From positions 18,687,422 to 18,751,421 of the forward strand of contig CM068319.1 of NCBI GenBank assembly GCA_034766995.1: 64,000 nucleotides of DNA, written 5' to 3'. Of the stretch, positions 27,438-40,340 are shown one piece after another; position 1 is the stretch's first letter; every line of letters begins with the position of its first letter. The position numbers were made by a program, and so were the translations under genes. The notes under the pieces were generated by a model. The model worked only from the letters and a program-made list of their open reading frames with translations, did no database searches and had not been told where the DNA came from. Source of the DNA: Acanthacorydalis orientalis (lineage: Eukaryota > Arthropoda > Insecta > Megaloptera > Corydalidae).

Positions 27438-27557
27438 GTTAGTTAAAAAAATCAGCTAATACTTATTATAATGTGATATACAATTTATTAACATATTTAT
27501 TAAAAATACTGAGAGATACCCATTATTATGTTACGAGAGAATGAATCGATTATTAGG

Positions 27558-27611
<54 letters not shown>
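27558..27611. repeat. (TA)n microsatellite
   Basis: About 53 bp of pure TA, 125 bp after the preceding tract. Confidence 0.95.
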
Positions 27612-27613
<2 letters not shown>

Positions 27614-27829
27614 TTCCATCTTTATTTATGAATAAATATAAATTGGTTTCGACAAATTGATCGTACTTTTAACACATTATCGTTGATTTGGTTTCAGTAA
27701 TTAATTTTAACCCTATTTGAATTTAGGATGAAATTATGATAATTAAAAAACTAATTAATTTAGTTTCATTAAATGATACCAATACATTGATCTATCAATT
27801 GATGACGTCAATTGCTACAAAAAATTAAA

Positions 27830-28010
27830 TTTTTGAATCTGTGCTAGTTTGTATCATATGACGACCGTATATCTCACATCATGTATCCATGCAGAACGAA
27901 AAGGGAGATCAAAACGTGCGGATATTAAAGTGTCTCCAGCCTGAAACTGTAATGTTTAATCGATAAATGCATGGACAGCCAATCATCTATTAAACATGAG
28001 TCCAAAGAAG
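27830..28010. promoter_or_regulatory. Candidate conserved non-coding island
   Basis: A less AT-rich block with TTTAATCGATAAATGCATGG and other homeodomain/Hox-cofactor-like strings, and no coding frame. Regulatory function is a guess from texture only. Confidence 0.2.
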
Positions 28011-29637
28011 TTATATATATATATATATGAAGACATATTGCGTTCAAATATATTGATCATATTTTATAGAAAAATTAGTATAAAATATTTTATACAAGAC
28101 GTTTCTTCATATGAATTCACAAGTTTTTTATTCAGTTACAAAGATAATATTATTAGATAGAAAATAATATATCTTATTTGGCTTCTTTAGAAATTCATAA
28201 AATAAACTACTTTAAAAAACTTCGTATAATCGTTTTCTCGAAAATATGAATATAATAAGACAAGCTTTTACACATCAATAAAAAAACTGTCATATTAATG
28301 GATCGAATATGTCTATATTTCTGTTAAAAATGTAAATGTACGCTTATTTTCAGTTTTAAAAATCTGTAGACATTATTTCGTTTCGGAAAATTGTATTCAA
28401 AGAATCTCATTTAACAATAATTCCATTTATGAAATTCACGCATTTGTAGAAAATTGTTTTTAAGGATACGATCATACTCTTTTGAGGAAAAATACTGAAC
28501 ATACATATCAGTATGTATCATTTTAAAGAAAAATAACTTAACTATATTGATTTAGAATAATTTTTAATTGAATTTTCATTTGTAGTATTATTACTATAAG
28601 AAATTCGTAATTCAAGTCTTAACAAGAAAGTAGAAAGCACTTTGGATTTTTTCCGTGGATTAATTATATTAATATATAAACATTAATTATGTATAAAATA
28701 AATATAACAGACCTATATTACTATTAAAAAATAATTATATATCACTTACATATTACATTAAAAAGGAAGTGAAATTTTGTCCATGATTTAAATATGATTA
28801 TGAAGCATGTATAGATATAACAAAAGCTAATAAAATAGAAATAAAAAAGAACTATAAACTGTTATCATAACATAATTAAGATAAAAAAACGAGTTTACAG
28901 CGAACTATATTCTAGATTTATTTCTAGTATATTCAACAACAAACTACTTAATTATGAGTTTGATATACAAACCACTTGAGTTCATATTTAAAGATATGCA
29001 AAGTTAACCGAAAAAGTGATAAAATAAAATTTATATTCAGCTATTAAATCAAAGTACATCCGTTATACAACTTCTGTACAATTTATTCGAATAGAACACG
29101 AATTTTAATAAGCATTTAATATTAATCAAAGATTGTGTAAACTTATCCTTTGAAAAATAAGTACTTTTCAGTTAAATTACGTTGATTAAATGCCATACTG
29201 CCAACGTACATTGCTTCAATGAACTAAATGCATCTGGTAGAAATCAATATCTCTATCTACCTTCATGTTAATTTAACTAGTTGCCTTCTAAATTATGAAG
29301 TTTATTCGTTTAAGGGGTGATAATTTTATATTAAATTGAATTCATGTATGACAATATCTTTTCCAGGATAAATTTCCAGTCTGGTTTTAGAAAATTTAAT
29401 TAATTTGTTAAGGGTTTTGTTAATTTAATATTAAAAGAGTATACTTCTATTTAATAATATAAAAAAGTAAATGTGTTTAATTGTAAAATAAGCAGAGAAT
29501 TACAATCAAAAGAAAATATTTAAAATAATATTCGTGAAATTAACATTGTGAAAATATATTACAAATATGTGGATGGCTTAGTAATCAAAAAAAGTTTTCC
29601 ACAGTTTTTGATAAAAATATTGAGTTTAGTAAAAACT

Positions 29638-29668
<31 letters not shown>

Positions 29669-30265
29669 AGCTGTGTGTCTGTTATTGCAAAACCTTTATT
29701 AAATAATGATTATTATTTTCATTTCTGAGCAATTATTTATACTTTAAAATTTCTAAAGAAAGAAAATAATGTTATCTAAAATTGACGTATGTTGATCGAC
29801 TCCGAAGCCATTAATCTTTCATGTTTCTATAATAAAATGTATCTTTTATTTGTGGACAATAACTATTGTAATCTTTTTCCAATGATATATAAAAAATAAA
29901 TTGTTAAAGAACAAACTATTCGATAACAGAGCTTATTTAAAATCCTTGAGACTATTAATCGGATTTCTATACTAATTTTATATATTTCATAAATTTTATA
30001 AACTTCTATAAAATAAACAAGAGTAAGTTTTCCATTCTCTGATATAACATAAACTACAATAATAAGAAATATTTTCTTCATTTACAAAATAATCGTTTAA
30101 ATACTTATTAATGAAAAACTAGTGGCTAACTACATAATGAGAACTTTGGAATTTCACGCTGTTCCCTAGTTTGTAACACTGGCATATTTAAAATTGTAAC
30201 TAATGTAATGTCAGTAGAAATCTGTGAAGATATTACATTCAACAGCAGTACTATACATATATAAA

Positions 30266-30305
<40 letters not shown>

Positions 30306-30353
30306 TTTAAATATAATTATTAATATTTTTTTTTCTTTTAAATCTTATTTATG

Positions 30354-30485
<132 letters not shown>

Positions 30486-30905
30486 TGGATTATATGTGAG
30501 TGATTTTCCAAATCGAATGATAGAACTAATTTACAATTGAAATATGGTTGAATATACATTTTGTACGCATCTAATAAAATAAATGATATAATATAAAGTA
30601 AAAAATATTATAAGATCTTTGAAATAATATTTAACTACTAATTAAAAATGAAATAACAAATAAATTGTATTTTTCTAAAATATTTTATTCGTCAGGAAAA
30701 CTTAAAGTTTTTTCTTTAATAAACGTTGACATTTTTATATTTGTTGCTGTTGATGTATTGTATCAACATTGATAATTATCATTATGTATTTTTTGTTATA
30801 TCTTTTTTATGACGAATTTATGTAATAAAGTTTTATTACAGTCATAAACTTCTTTTTAAAATCTATCGATTTTTTAATTGGGGAATTAATTCCCTAATTA
30901 ATTCC

Positions 30906-30975
30906 CGAATATTCATTCAAGAAAACCATGTACAACCATCAATGATTGTACATGGTTTTCTTGAATGAATATTCG
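30906..30975. repeat. Perfect 30-bp-arm hairpin
   Basis: The left arm 30906-30935 (CGAATATTCATTCAAGAAAA plus ten more bases) is exactly the reverse complement of 30946-30975. The loop is 10 nt (CCATCAATGA). A 14-bp palindrome GGGAATTAATTCCC lies just upstream (30881-30894). An error-free 30-bp stem implies a young or maintained structure. It is not microRNA-like in the usual sense, because animal precursors carry mismatches. It ends 35 bp before the mariner end at 31010. Confidence 0.88.
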
Positions 30976-31009
30976 ATATTAATTAATCACTTTCAGATCT
31001 CATATTATA

Positions 31010-31590
31010 TTAAGTTGTTGCATATGAAATTACCGATTTATTAGTGAAACGTTTAACTACCATAAATTCATTAAAAATAAATTGTACAAACAAAATAAGT
31101 ATTAAGAAATTCATTACACTTTCTCCAAAGAGACGTAAATGACAACTATTTTTTAAAAATCTAAATGTTTGTAAATAATAATTTTATTGAAAATGTTTCA
31201 GCTACTGTTTTATTAATGAACATGTGATTTCCTGCGAAGCAATTCAGATTTTAAAAAAAATGGTAATCTGTGGTAACTTATTTTTGAGATATGTCCCTGC
31301 ACGTCTCATAAAGCAGTATAACTCTATTTCTATCGATCCATTTACACAGCTTTCTACAAACTTTTTCATGCAGTCTATTGAAAATATGACTAGTACTTCT
31401 CTATATTTGTAGCTTAATCTGGTTTCAAGAAAGAGTAATAGATAACACCAACTGTAGACTGTGATTAATCACCATATCTTTCACTGGATGAAAATATGAC
31501 TTTGATTTATGTTTGATACATCCATTGGTGTCAAACCATTGAGAAGACTTTTGAGAACTATCGCAGAGAATCAATTTTTAAAGGTATGTA
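31010..31590 (-). pseudogene. Heavily decayed mariner (cecropia-type), minus strand
   Basis: Reading the minus strand from about 31590 and allowing frame changes gives, in order: KLILCDSSQKSSQWFD (family WILYDN..S.QWLD), KHKSK, VKDMV, a Y/F-rich stretch, LHEKVCRKL, and DRNRVILLYETCRDISQ. The last matches NRKGVILLHDNARPH, with the second catalytic Asp now Glu. Then come TTDYHFF (third Asp kept), NLNCFAGNHMFINKTVAETF and LWRKCNE. The order is that of cecropia-type mariners such as SETMAR. About 28 residues before the third Asp are missing. The right-hand end on the plus strand starts TTAAGTTGTTGCATATGAAA at 31010 after TA, resembling the 12.9-kb terminal repeat. The N-terminal third was not found. 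Many stops and frameshifts: an old copy. Confidence 0.8.
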
Positions 31591-32007
31591 AGACTATATA
31601 AAAAATTCATTTTTGTTTCAAATTTCAACTTATAACAAAATTGTACAATCTTTATTCATTGTCCACGTTAGTTTACTACGATCTATTTCGAATTAAGTTT
31701 AATGAATACTAGTTAAATTCACTAAATATTATTTATAATAAGTTTTATATTTCAATTTCACATCTAATAATTGGCATTTACATTGTTTTATATTAATAAA
31801 ATGCGAACAACTTTAAAATTCTGCAAAACTCAAACATTTCATTTGAAATCTCATATAATGTAAGGAAAACAATACAGTATATTGCATTATAAAAAGAAGA
31901 TATTCGCATTAACTTTATATCTAGCCACTTGAATGAACTTGTACAATACTTAAAAAAGTCTATTCTTCTTTCAATATTTAAAAAATATGAAAAACATCTT
32001 TCTTTTT

Positions 32008-32060
32008 TCTCTCTTTCTCTCTCCATCTCAATCTTCACCTCTCTCTCTCTATATATAAAA

Positions 32061-32098
<38 letters not shown>
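32008..32098. repeat. (CT)n-(TA)n-(TG)n compound microsatellite
   Basis: A pyrimidine-rich CT block, then TA, then a short TG run. Confidence 0.88.
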
Positions 32099-32671
32099 TT
32101 CTATCAATCTAATAAATATAAATCAATACTTTAACTAGTGATTGAAAAATAAAGTAAATTATACATATATATATATATATATATACATATACACAAATAT
32201 AAATGAACATAACCGGAGCACAATTAATCATTATTAGTACATAGTACTTTTATATTTTTATTAAGGGTTTTTTTTCCATGTATACCATAGTAATATATTT
32301 TGAAATATAATACCGTTAATAAAATCCGATCTTTTTAATACAATTTATTTGGTTTCGTTTCCACGTAGAGTATATTAACGTAAATTAAATTCTCTACAAC
32401 ACGACCACATAATACACATAAAAAAAGTGTAGAATATTACAAAAAAGTTTTTTCTTTTATCTTTTCAATTTAACAAACACGCTTAATAGCGTGAACTTTA
32501 TAATATGAAAGTATGAACCTGTACAAATATATATCAATTATACTCATTTTTATATAAAATTATATACACGACTCGTGTTAATACGATTAGAATTCTAATT
32601 GGTGATTGTAAAATATGTATATAAATTCTCGTATAACTGTTTCGTATAATATAAAGGATATAATAAATTAT

Positions 32672-32676
<5 letters not shown>

Positions 32677-32723
<47 letters not shown>
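32677..32723. repeat. (TA)n microsatellite
   Basis: About 47 bp of pure TA. Confidence 0.95.
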
Positions 32724-32727
<4 letters not shown>

Positions 32728-33092
32728 AAAACACCAGTCAACATAACCCTGTTTCAGATGATATATGATAGTAATTTCAATCTGGTAATTTGATATTAGC
32801 ACACTCTATGTTAGTTCACAGCTGAGAGCGACAAGAAAAGTGAACGATAATAAGACACTTTTGACATATTTTATCTGGGTAAGAAATGTATCTTGAATGT
32901 TGTACAAAAATAGATCAACATTCAAAATATTTGAAAGTAATATTTAAACAGATCTGCTTCACTCTAAATGCGTTACACTTATTTTTTTTCGATTTACACT
33001 GTTTTAATACAATGTATTTTCTTATGAAAGGAAAATGTTTTAAACCGAATTAATGGATTTCTACTTTTTATCATTGTTTTATTTATGCAGTA

Positions 33093-33095
<3 letters not shown>

Positions 33096-33137
<42 letters not shown>
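33096..33137. repeat. (TA)n microsatellite
   Basis: About 42 bp of pure TA. Confidence 0.94.
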
Positions 33138-33141
<4 letters not shown>

Positions 33142-33507
33142 TTATATAAATATTATTTACTATTTTCATTTTCCACACTGATTGAATTAATATTAATAAA
33201 CAAGAAATTTATTTACTTTCAATAACATGTATATTAAAAACTGAAATTAAAATCTGTTTCAAATTTAGAAATAGATGTTACTGAACACAAAAAAGCACTT
33301 ATTTTTGAAACTGATTCAATTAATCACTATAACGAAAAAGCAATTAATTTCGTTGACATTTTCATTTTATAAATTATTACATTTTATAAATACGATGCAA
33401 TTAAATTCTCTTGTGCTTACGTTAAATACAATAAATTTATTTAAAATATTAAAAACAAGAGATAATATTGTCTTATATCAAGTAAGTTCAAAATTTAAAT
33501 AAATATG

Positions 33508-33510
<3 letters not shown>

Positions 33511-33555
<45 letters not shown>
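33511..33555. repeat. (TA)n microsatellite
   Basis: About 45 bp of pure TA. Confidence 0.94.
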
Positions 33556-33557
<2 letters not shown>

Positions 33558-34179
33558 GTGTGTATGTAGTAGCACATTCTATATCAAATAAGAAGTTATA
33601 CTTTTACAATATTTAAAACACTGTATACTAAATTAATTTCTAGATTTATTTATCAAAAAATCTGGAAATTAAATATACAAATATTGCTATATAAATAAAA
33701 GTTTCCATATAGAAATCAAATATAGTAATTTTATATATATATATATATTTTAAGTCAATGCTTGCATAAATTTTCTCTGCTAAAAGAATGAAGAGAATAC
33801 ATTTGTTTATTTTCAATAAATTATATATTTCACAATGTTTTTTGGAACTAATCATTTTATAAGATTCATTAATGGACATGAAAGATAAAACTAAATTGTA
33901 ACTCTAAAAAGAAACAGTTATAGATTATTATTTAATATTTTTGTTCTTTAGTTCTTTTACGAAAGTATATTAAATTTGATTATATCTCATCTAAATTTAA
34001 TTATATTATATCTTAATAGATCTTCATAAAGTTTCGAGATAAGAAAAAAAACTAATACTTTAGACTGACTTCTAATTCTCAAGTAATCCTCGAAATAAAT
34101 CCGACTTGATAAATGTCTTATTATTTATTTACAAACGTTATTATCACTAATATATTAAATTATAAACTAGAAACATAAC

Positions 34180-34640
34180 TGGTAAAATTGAAATACGCCG
34201 TGTTGCTAAATTTAGTCATTTTCGATTACTGAAAGATAAATGACGAAAATTTCCAAATCTGATTCATTTCTGCACGCGCTATTTCACCAATCTTTATGAA
34301 AAACGAACAAACGTTGAAAATAGTTTGAGTCAATTGAGATTCAGCCGACACTTAATAACTTATTAAAAGATTGATTGTATAGATAGAGAGTCTAAACCGA
34401 AATTGACTTCGATCTTGAGGATAAATGGAGTCGAGTTTGTTCCCAACTCGATTTCAATTTAACAGATAAAGTGGCACAGCTTTAAGGTAGCGTGTTCGAG
34501 TCATCGTTTCGCGTGACATTCGTTCCGTTTATGTTTTATGTGTATGTTCGACTGGAAAATTGTGTCTGTGACGTTTTGCGAAACACGAAAAACTATTAAT
34601 GACACGTTCTCACTCATCGTTTATTTCACTCTTCCATACT
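34180..34640. promoter_or_regulatory. Candidate regulatory or conserved island
   Basis: The longest less AT-rich block of the central region, with CG-containing words (CACGCGC, TTTCGCGTGAC) but no frame I can assign. It could be conserved non-coding DNA, a promoter or an untranslated exon; nothing decides. Confidence 0.2.
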
Positions 34641-34916
34641 AAGTCGTTCGTCAAATATAATTCCTTTTATTGTTGTTACGCATCATTCTGTTACGAACGA
34701 ATAAAAACATACAGTTAATTTGTTTCTTAATTAGTTTCTTGTGTTTGTGTTTTTAATTGGTTTTTATATAAGTTTTGAATTTATATTTGTGTTCAAATGT
34801 TGTACTTTATAACGAATTGGTTTTCGGTTTGTTCAGATATAATTAATTTGTTCCGTTTTCTTACTGTGCGTTGTCATAATTGATAAGTTTCTATCTTTTT
34901 AAATTAATTTGATTTC

Positions 34917-34918
<2 letters not shown>

Positions 34919-34971
<53 letters not shown>

Positions 34972-34995
34972 TATATGTATGTGTGTGTGTATGTA
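34919..34995. repeat. (TA)n-(TG)n microsatellite
   Basis: About 49 bp of TA, a short AATATATATG variant, then TG units. Confidence 0.94.
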
Positions 34996-35716
34996 TAATA
35001 TTTTCTAAAAAAAAACTATGATGTTCGTAATAAAAAATATAACATTTTCTAGATTAATAATTTCGATTTTCCTAGATGCTCTGATTTAATTTGAATCAGA
35101 GTGAAAATAAATGAAACAGCAAAACAAGTTGACATTATTTATCAATAAAATAAAATATATATTTATCGAATTGAAAGATACAAAAAAGTAATTCATAGAA
35201 ATTTAGATGTGTGATATATATATTTTTTAACTTTTAAAATAATTAAATTTATTTCCAAATGAATTCATTATCCGCAACGACTTTAATGGCGTTTAGAATA
35301 AAGTACTCTAGATATTATTCCAAAGAATACAAATAAGAATGTAATTTAATTGTATTCAAACGTCTTTGCATTCAATTTGATGATAATAAGAAAAATATTA
35401 TTCAAACAACGTACTGCACAGGCGAACATCTATTAAAATTCATAGAAATGTACAAACATATGATATAAATTGAATTCAGTTTAACGAAATCATCATATAT
35501 TTTTACTAGTTTTAAAGAATACACATTTTAGTTTGAAGATGGTGCGAATAAAGCACTTGGAAATGCGGAAATATGAGATAGAAAAACGATACGATTTTAA
35601 ATGATATCAGAGTTCTCTGTTTGATAATTATAATTCAAATATTAATACTACACATTAATATTTAATATATTCGATTCAGTAATTATTGCATTAAATATTT
35701 CACTCTACCTCTCTCT

Positions 35717-35718
<2 letters not shown>

Positions 35719-35780
<62 letters not shown>
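35719..35780. repeat. (TA)n microsatellite
   Basis: About 62 bp of TA preceded by a CT-rich stretch. Confidence 0.95.
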
Positions 35781-35783
<3 letters not shown>

Positions 35784-36862
35784 ATACTAATCATGTATGT
35801 TTAATTTATAAATTTGAAATGATTATATGTATAACATTACATCATATGAATATTTCAGTCCATTCTACAATATTTTCAAATATTCAAATATTAGTTTTTG
35901 TAATATATTATAAATTTATTTCAAATAATGGTAAAATATAATTTTAATTGAACATGTACAAAACATAATATAATTGTTAAGTTTATTAAATTTTAAAACG
36001 AACCAATACCACAAATCTTAGTTTTTATAGTGAAATATATCAAATTAAATTGTGTTTTTTTAAATTATTTCATTTTTATTAATACACTTATTTATTTTAT
36101 TGCTGAATAATGAGAATTTTAATTTTCATTTCAATATATTTAACAGTTAGGAAATGAAAATTTTTGCATCTTTTAAACATTAAATTATTTTTTTTAACTT
36201 TAATTTTTGTGAATAAAGTGAGAATTATACTGTCTTTAAGAATAATTTAATAGTAATTATAGTTGAATATCTAGTATATCAGAGTATTGTGTTTATGTTC
36301 AAACTTAAAAAAAAAAACACAAAAAAGACGTTTTATGATTATTTTTTTTAATATGATTCTAAACTAACCGAAATATACAATATAATAAATGAATGAGCAA
36401 ATTTGCAATAGACTGCTTGTATACAATTTAATTAATGTACTATTTTAAATTCAATCATCGCATGTTTACATAACGAAATATATTTTTAAAAATGTGTCTA
36501 TATATCCGAACGCAAAACTGAAATCAAAATTCAAAACTAGAATTGAATAATGGCTATTTATGAAAAATTATAACATTTATTGGTATGAAAAAAGTATTAT
36601 TACATTTCACAATACAGTTTGGACGCTGTGGGAAAATTCCGTTTTAAAAATGAATTTTTCACTAAACTCACAAACTACAAAAACCTATTGTATTCAAACA
36701 TGTTCAATAATTGACTATTGACCATTGTTGCAATAATCAATTATTAAATATTTTTGATTAAATCATTTAACAGTTCATCGAGTGAGAGAAAAAGTTCATT
36801 TGTGAACATTTTTATGCTTATCACGAGTTATAAAATTTTTAAATAAAAATTACCATACAAGA

Positions 36863-37200
36863 TATTATTATTTATACTGTCATCATAATTGCACTATTGT
36901 TCTCACTATAATAATAGTAATGTTATTATGTATACTCTGCTTTACATTTATAAAATATAAAAAAACCTTACATATACAGTAGTAGGATTAAAATCGTTTA
37001 TACATAATTTGTTTCATTTAGAAAGTTTTTTTTTAAAAAAAATGAATTCAAATAGATCTTATAATATCAAAAGCTTTAAAAAAAGTATGGTACCTTCTAA
37101 AAATTAATAGTCTAAATTATCAAGTGTGGAAAAATGTTTATAATGGATTTTTACGGTTTTAATAATTGCGAATACCGGCCTGTAAAAAAAATAATATAGT
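36863..37200 (+). repeat. Dispersed 338-bp repeat, copy 1
   Basis: Matches 40992-41330 in the same orientation over its whole length, with about a dozen substitutions and a few indels in A- or T-runs. Both copies start in TATTATTATTTATA and end in AATAATATAGT; the flanks are unrelated. I see no coding frame and no clear terminal inverted repeat. It could be a non-autonomous element or a local duplication. Confidence 0.9.
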
Positions 37201-37426
37201 GCAGATAACATCTAAAGATGATTGTAGATTTTTTAATTCATTTATCGTATGAGCACTAGAATATATTGTTTTGACTAAATTATACTTTCATTTTTTTTGT
37301 AACTTATCAACATAAAAATTTTAGTAAGAAAGATTTGAAAATCATTTAAATAAAAAGTATTGTATATACATGGAAAGTGGATTAAAAATGTTGTTTTTAA
37401 TTGATAACATCGACATCTTAAATGTT

Positions 37427-37483
<57 letters not shown>

Positions 37484-38930
37484 TCCGTAAAATAAAAATG
37501 ACTAAAAAAATAAGAAATTTATTGTATTGTCTTATATTGGATAAAATTCTTTTACTTTAAGGTAAAATGAATTATTCATTAATTATTAAAAAAAAACCGA
37601 CTTTGTAAACAAAAAAAACATGAGAGAATAATAAGGTCATATATGGAATTTCAACGTCTCAGTTTGAAAGAAATTATTTAGATACAAACTGAAAGTAACG
37701 GACTGAAAGTTCGAAAAGATCAAAATCGGTCGAGAGATAATAAACACATTTACTTGTTCACTGAACTTTGATCGTTTAATCAATTAATCCGTAAAATTTA
37801 TTCTTTCGAAAGTAAAATGGTGAAATTATTTTGTTGTAAAAATTATCAAATCAAATTAAGTATGTAAGAAAATAATAATAATCTATTTCATTTATTCCAA
37901 AAAAACTAGTTTAATAATGAAAATTAAATAACAGTTTTGACAAATATAAACAGTTTTGACTGTATACTGTAAAAAGAAGAGTTGAAAATTTGAATAATTA
38001 ATTTAAAAATATAATTTTGAAACTAATGTACCAAAATTAAAAGGACCTGATTAATTATGCAATCGGAAAATTGAGATCAATTGCAAAAAAATAAATTAAA
38101 ATAAAATTAATATATATATATATATATATATACAACCAAAAATTAAATCGAAATGTTTTTGTTTTTGCATGTACTTATACATAAATGTACATAAAATACA
38201 AAACATATAATAAATTCCATAAATTTATCCCAGAATCAATACTTCACCAATGTACTCACTACACGTAAATGAAATGCATCTAAATTTAAATTACCTTGTA
38301 GTTTCAATAAATATTTACATGCAATTTATTATTCTATTTTGTTGATTATAATACGTGATTTATGCAAAAAGGTAGCTTGCAGTTTGGTTGACTCGTATGT
38401 TTATTATTGATTATTCTCGAATATATTAAAATCTAATGTGCATCTTTTCTATTCTGAATTATTTGTTTGTATGAAAATTCTATTTATGCATTCGTACATT
38501 TATTTACTACAATTATTCTCTTTATATCTCTCTTCAGTGTACGAACAATGATGTACGTTTACTGAATTATTTAGAGAAACTAGAGAAATATAAATGAAAT
38601 GTATTTTCTTTGATATCAGTTCGAGTTAAAACGAGGATAAAATTAAGATGATTATTCATTTTAAAACACTTTCTATAGAAATGAATATACAACCAAATAC
38701 TATTTGATAGTAATAACATCAATTCTATGTTTTCATTTATTATTAAATATATTATTCTGCTTTCAAGAAAACATAACAACAAAATTATAAGAAAAGATGT
38801 TTAATAGAAATAATTTCTATTTCAGCAAATATATGAATTACATGAAATTAAATCAGTATATGTATTACATGATTTTATTTAGTTTAAGATGTATTGGTTT
38901 CCCTGAATTATGAGGTAAAAAAATAGTCTT
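37201..38930. other. AT-rich intergenic stretch
   Basis: No recognisable gene; TA tracts at 37429-37479 and near 38110; short unassigned frames only. Confidence 0.6.
37429..37479. repeat. (TA)n microsatellite
   Basis: About 51 bp of pure TA. Confidence 0.95.
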
Positions 38931-38933
38931 TTA

Positions 38934-38967
38934 AGGATCCCATACACTATCAGTTTGGCCGTCAGTT
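38934..38967 (+). repeat. Left terminal inverted repeat of MITE
   Basis: Begins AGGATCCCATACACTATCAG and ends TCAGTT; inverted match to 39630-39663. Confidence 0.85.
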
Positions 38968-39629
38968 GTGATCGATGCGATAAACTGAGGGTGTGTGGTA
39001 TGTGTATCGTTCCGTTTTGAACTGATCAGTCCGACTGAAGAACTGAAAGAAATTCCATCTATTTATCTATCCGACCAACTGAACGGAAATAAATGTGAGT
39101 GTGTGTTGCAGTTTCAGTTAAATCTTTCAGTTTTTATTTGTCTCTTCTTGTAACAAGCTTAGTTTTTTATGTTCTTTTAGTCAGCTATTTTGTTAATCAA
39201 CTAAAAATTAAATTAAACTTTAACCACTTAATGTGCAAATTAATTTTAAAAATTCGGTCAAAAAATAATCAATTTTTTATTAACTAAATTTCTTAGTAGT
39301 GCATAATTAAGAGAATAAAAATATTTTTTCAGCGGCGTAGCAAGTGTATTTTAACTTAGAAGAGCACAAGTTTTTAAAAATTAATATTTTGTCATAAATG
39401 GCACAATAAAAAATAATGGTAAATTAATTTTAGTAATTCTATACTGTTTGCGACACCTTTATAATAGAAAAATAACTAAATAGCAGTATTTATATCAATG
39501 TTATGATGCCTGTATCGGGAATGAGTAGATAAAAATTTGTTTAGTAAATACAACTATCAGTTTGATCTGATGATCTGTGTACACACAATCTGATCGGTGA
39601 AAACTCCTTAGATTTAACTGTTCAGTTAG

Positions 39630-39663
39630 AACTGATGGCCAAACTGATAGTGTATGGAGTTCT
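39630..39663 (-). repeat. Right terminal inverted repeat of MITE
   Basis: Reads GGCCAAACTGATAGTGTATG then GAGTTCT, followed by TTA. Confidence 0.85.
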
Positions 39664-40277
39664 TTAGATTTTCCAAAAGAATTTGATAAAGTCATGTATG
39701 ATATAATCTAAAATAAATTGTACATGATCTGAAATTATAAGAAGTAAATCGATGAATTTAATCAAAACTTTTATAATAGATTTAAATATTTTTCAAACAA
39801 AAAAACCGACTGAATTGAAAAAATATAAATACTTACGAATAATCAAAACAATAAAATTCACTGAAAACATTTAATTTTAATTACAATAATTAGAATGAAA
39901 TTGTTATGCAATGCACATAAGTTACATACAAATATGTCACATCACAAGAGATTCTCGCAAATTGCTTATTCTAATTTGTACAACCAATTGTAACCAAGCA
40001 TTGCACTGCTACATATGAATAAGTAACATTTATTTGTGCAATGTGCAATTCGCAAACCAACTATAAAGTTTCATTTGCATTCGAGTTATCTCAACAATGC
40101 GACGTGTTTCACTGAGAGTAATGTCCAACTATTTCATTTCAAGTGAAAACTGAGATCTTTTCTTAATCAGATTATTTAAATTGATAACAGCATATAAATA
40201 TTCAGTACGTTCCACTTGAAACTAATTACTTTAAAACGTTTTACCTGTTTAAAAAATATATATTGAACAAAGTTTCA

Positions 40278-40281
<4 letters not shown>

Positions 40282-40336
<55 letters not shown>
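40282..40336. repeat. (TA)n microsatellite
   Basis: About 55 bp of pure TA. Confidence 0.95.

Positions 40337-40340
<4 letters not shown>

Larger units (their letters stand above)
31591..36862. other. AT-rich intergenic stretch
   Basis: No recognisable gene. TA tracts lie at 32060, 32677, 33096, 33511, 34919 and 35719. A CT-rich stretch lies at 32008-32050. A larger less AT-rich island (34180-34640) contains a 7-bp hairpin (TCGAGTT 34431-34437 with 34445-34451). Short unassigned frames only. Confidence 0.6.
38934..39663. mobile_element. MITE-like element with 34-bp TIRs and TTA target duplication
   Basis: A 730-bp segment bounded by inverted repeats 38934-38967 and 39630-39663, 30 of 34 positions identical (shared core CCATACACTATCAGTTTGGCC). 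It is directly flanked on both sides by TTA (38931-38933 and 39664-39666). A 3-bp TWA target duplication is typical of PIF/Harbinger transposons. Many CAGTT/AACTG words recur near both ends, as expected of subterminal transposase-binding sites. No transposase is encoded, so it would be non-autonomous. The superfamily is inferred from target size alone and could be wrong if the boundaries shift. Confidence 0.8.

Noticed and set aside
30906..30975. microRNA precursor
   Set aside because: A mismatch-free 30-bp stem is unlike animal precursors, and neither arm matches a microRNA I know.
31224..31412. 62-codon plus-strand frame
   Set aside because: It is the antisense shadow of the decayed minus-strand mariner at 31010-31590.
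39501..39695. 64-codon minus-strand frame, and 39099-39287 plus-strand frame
   Set aside because: Both fall within or across the MITE-like element and show no protein similarity.
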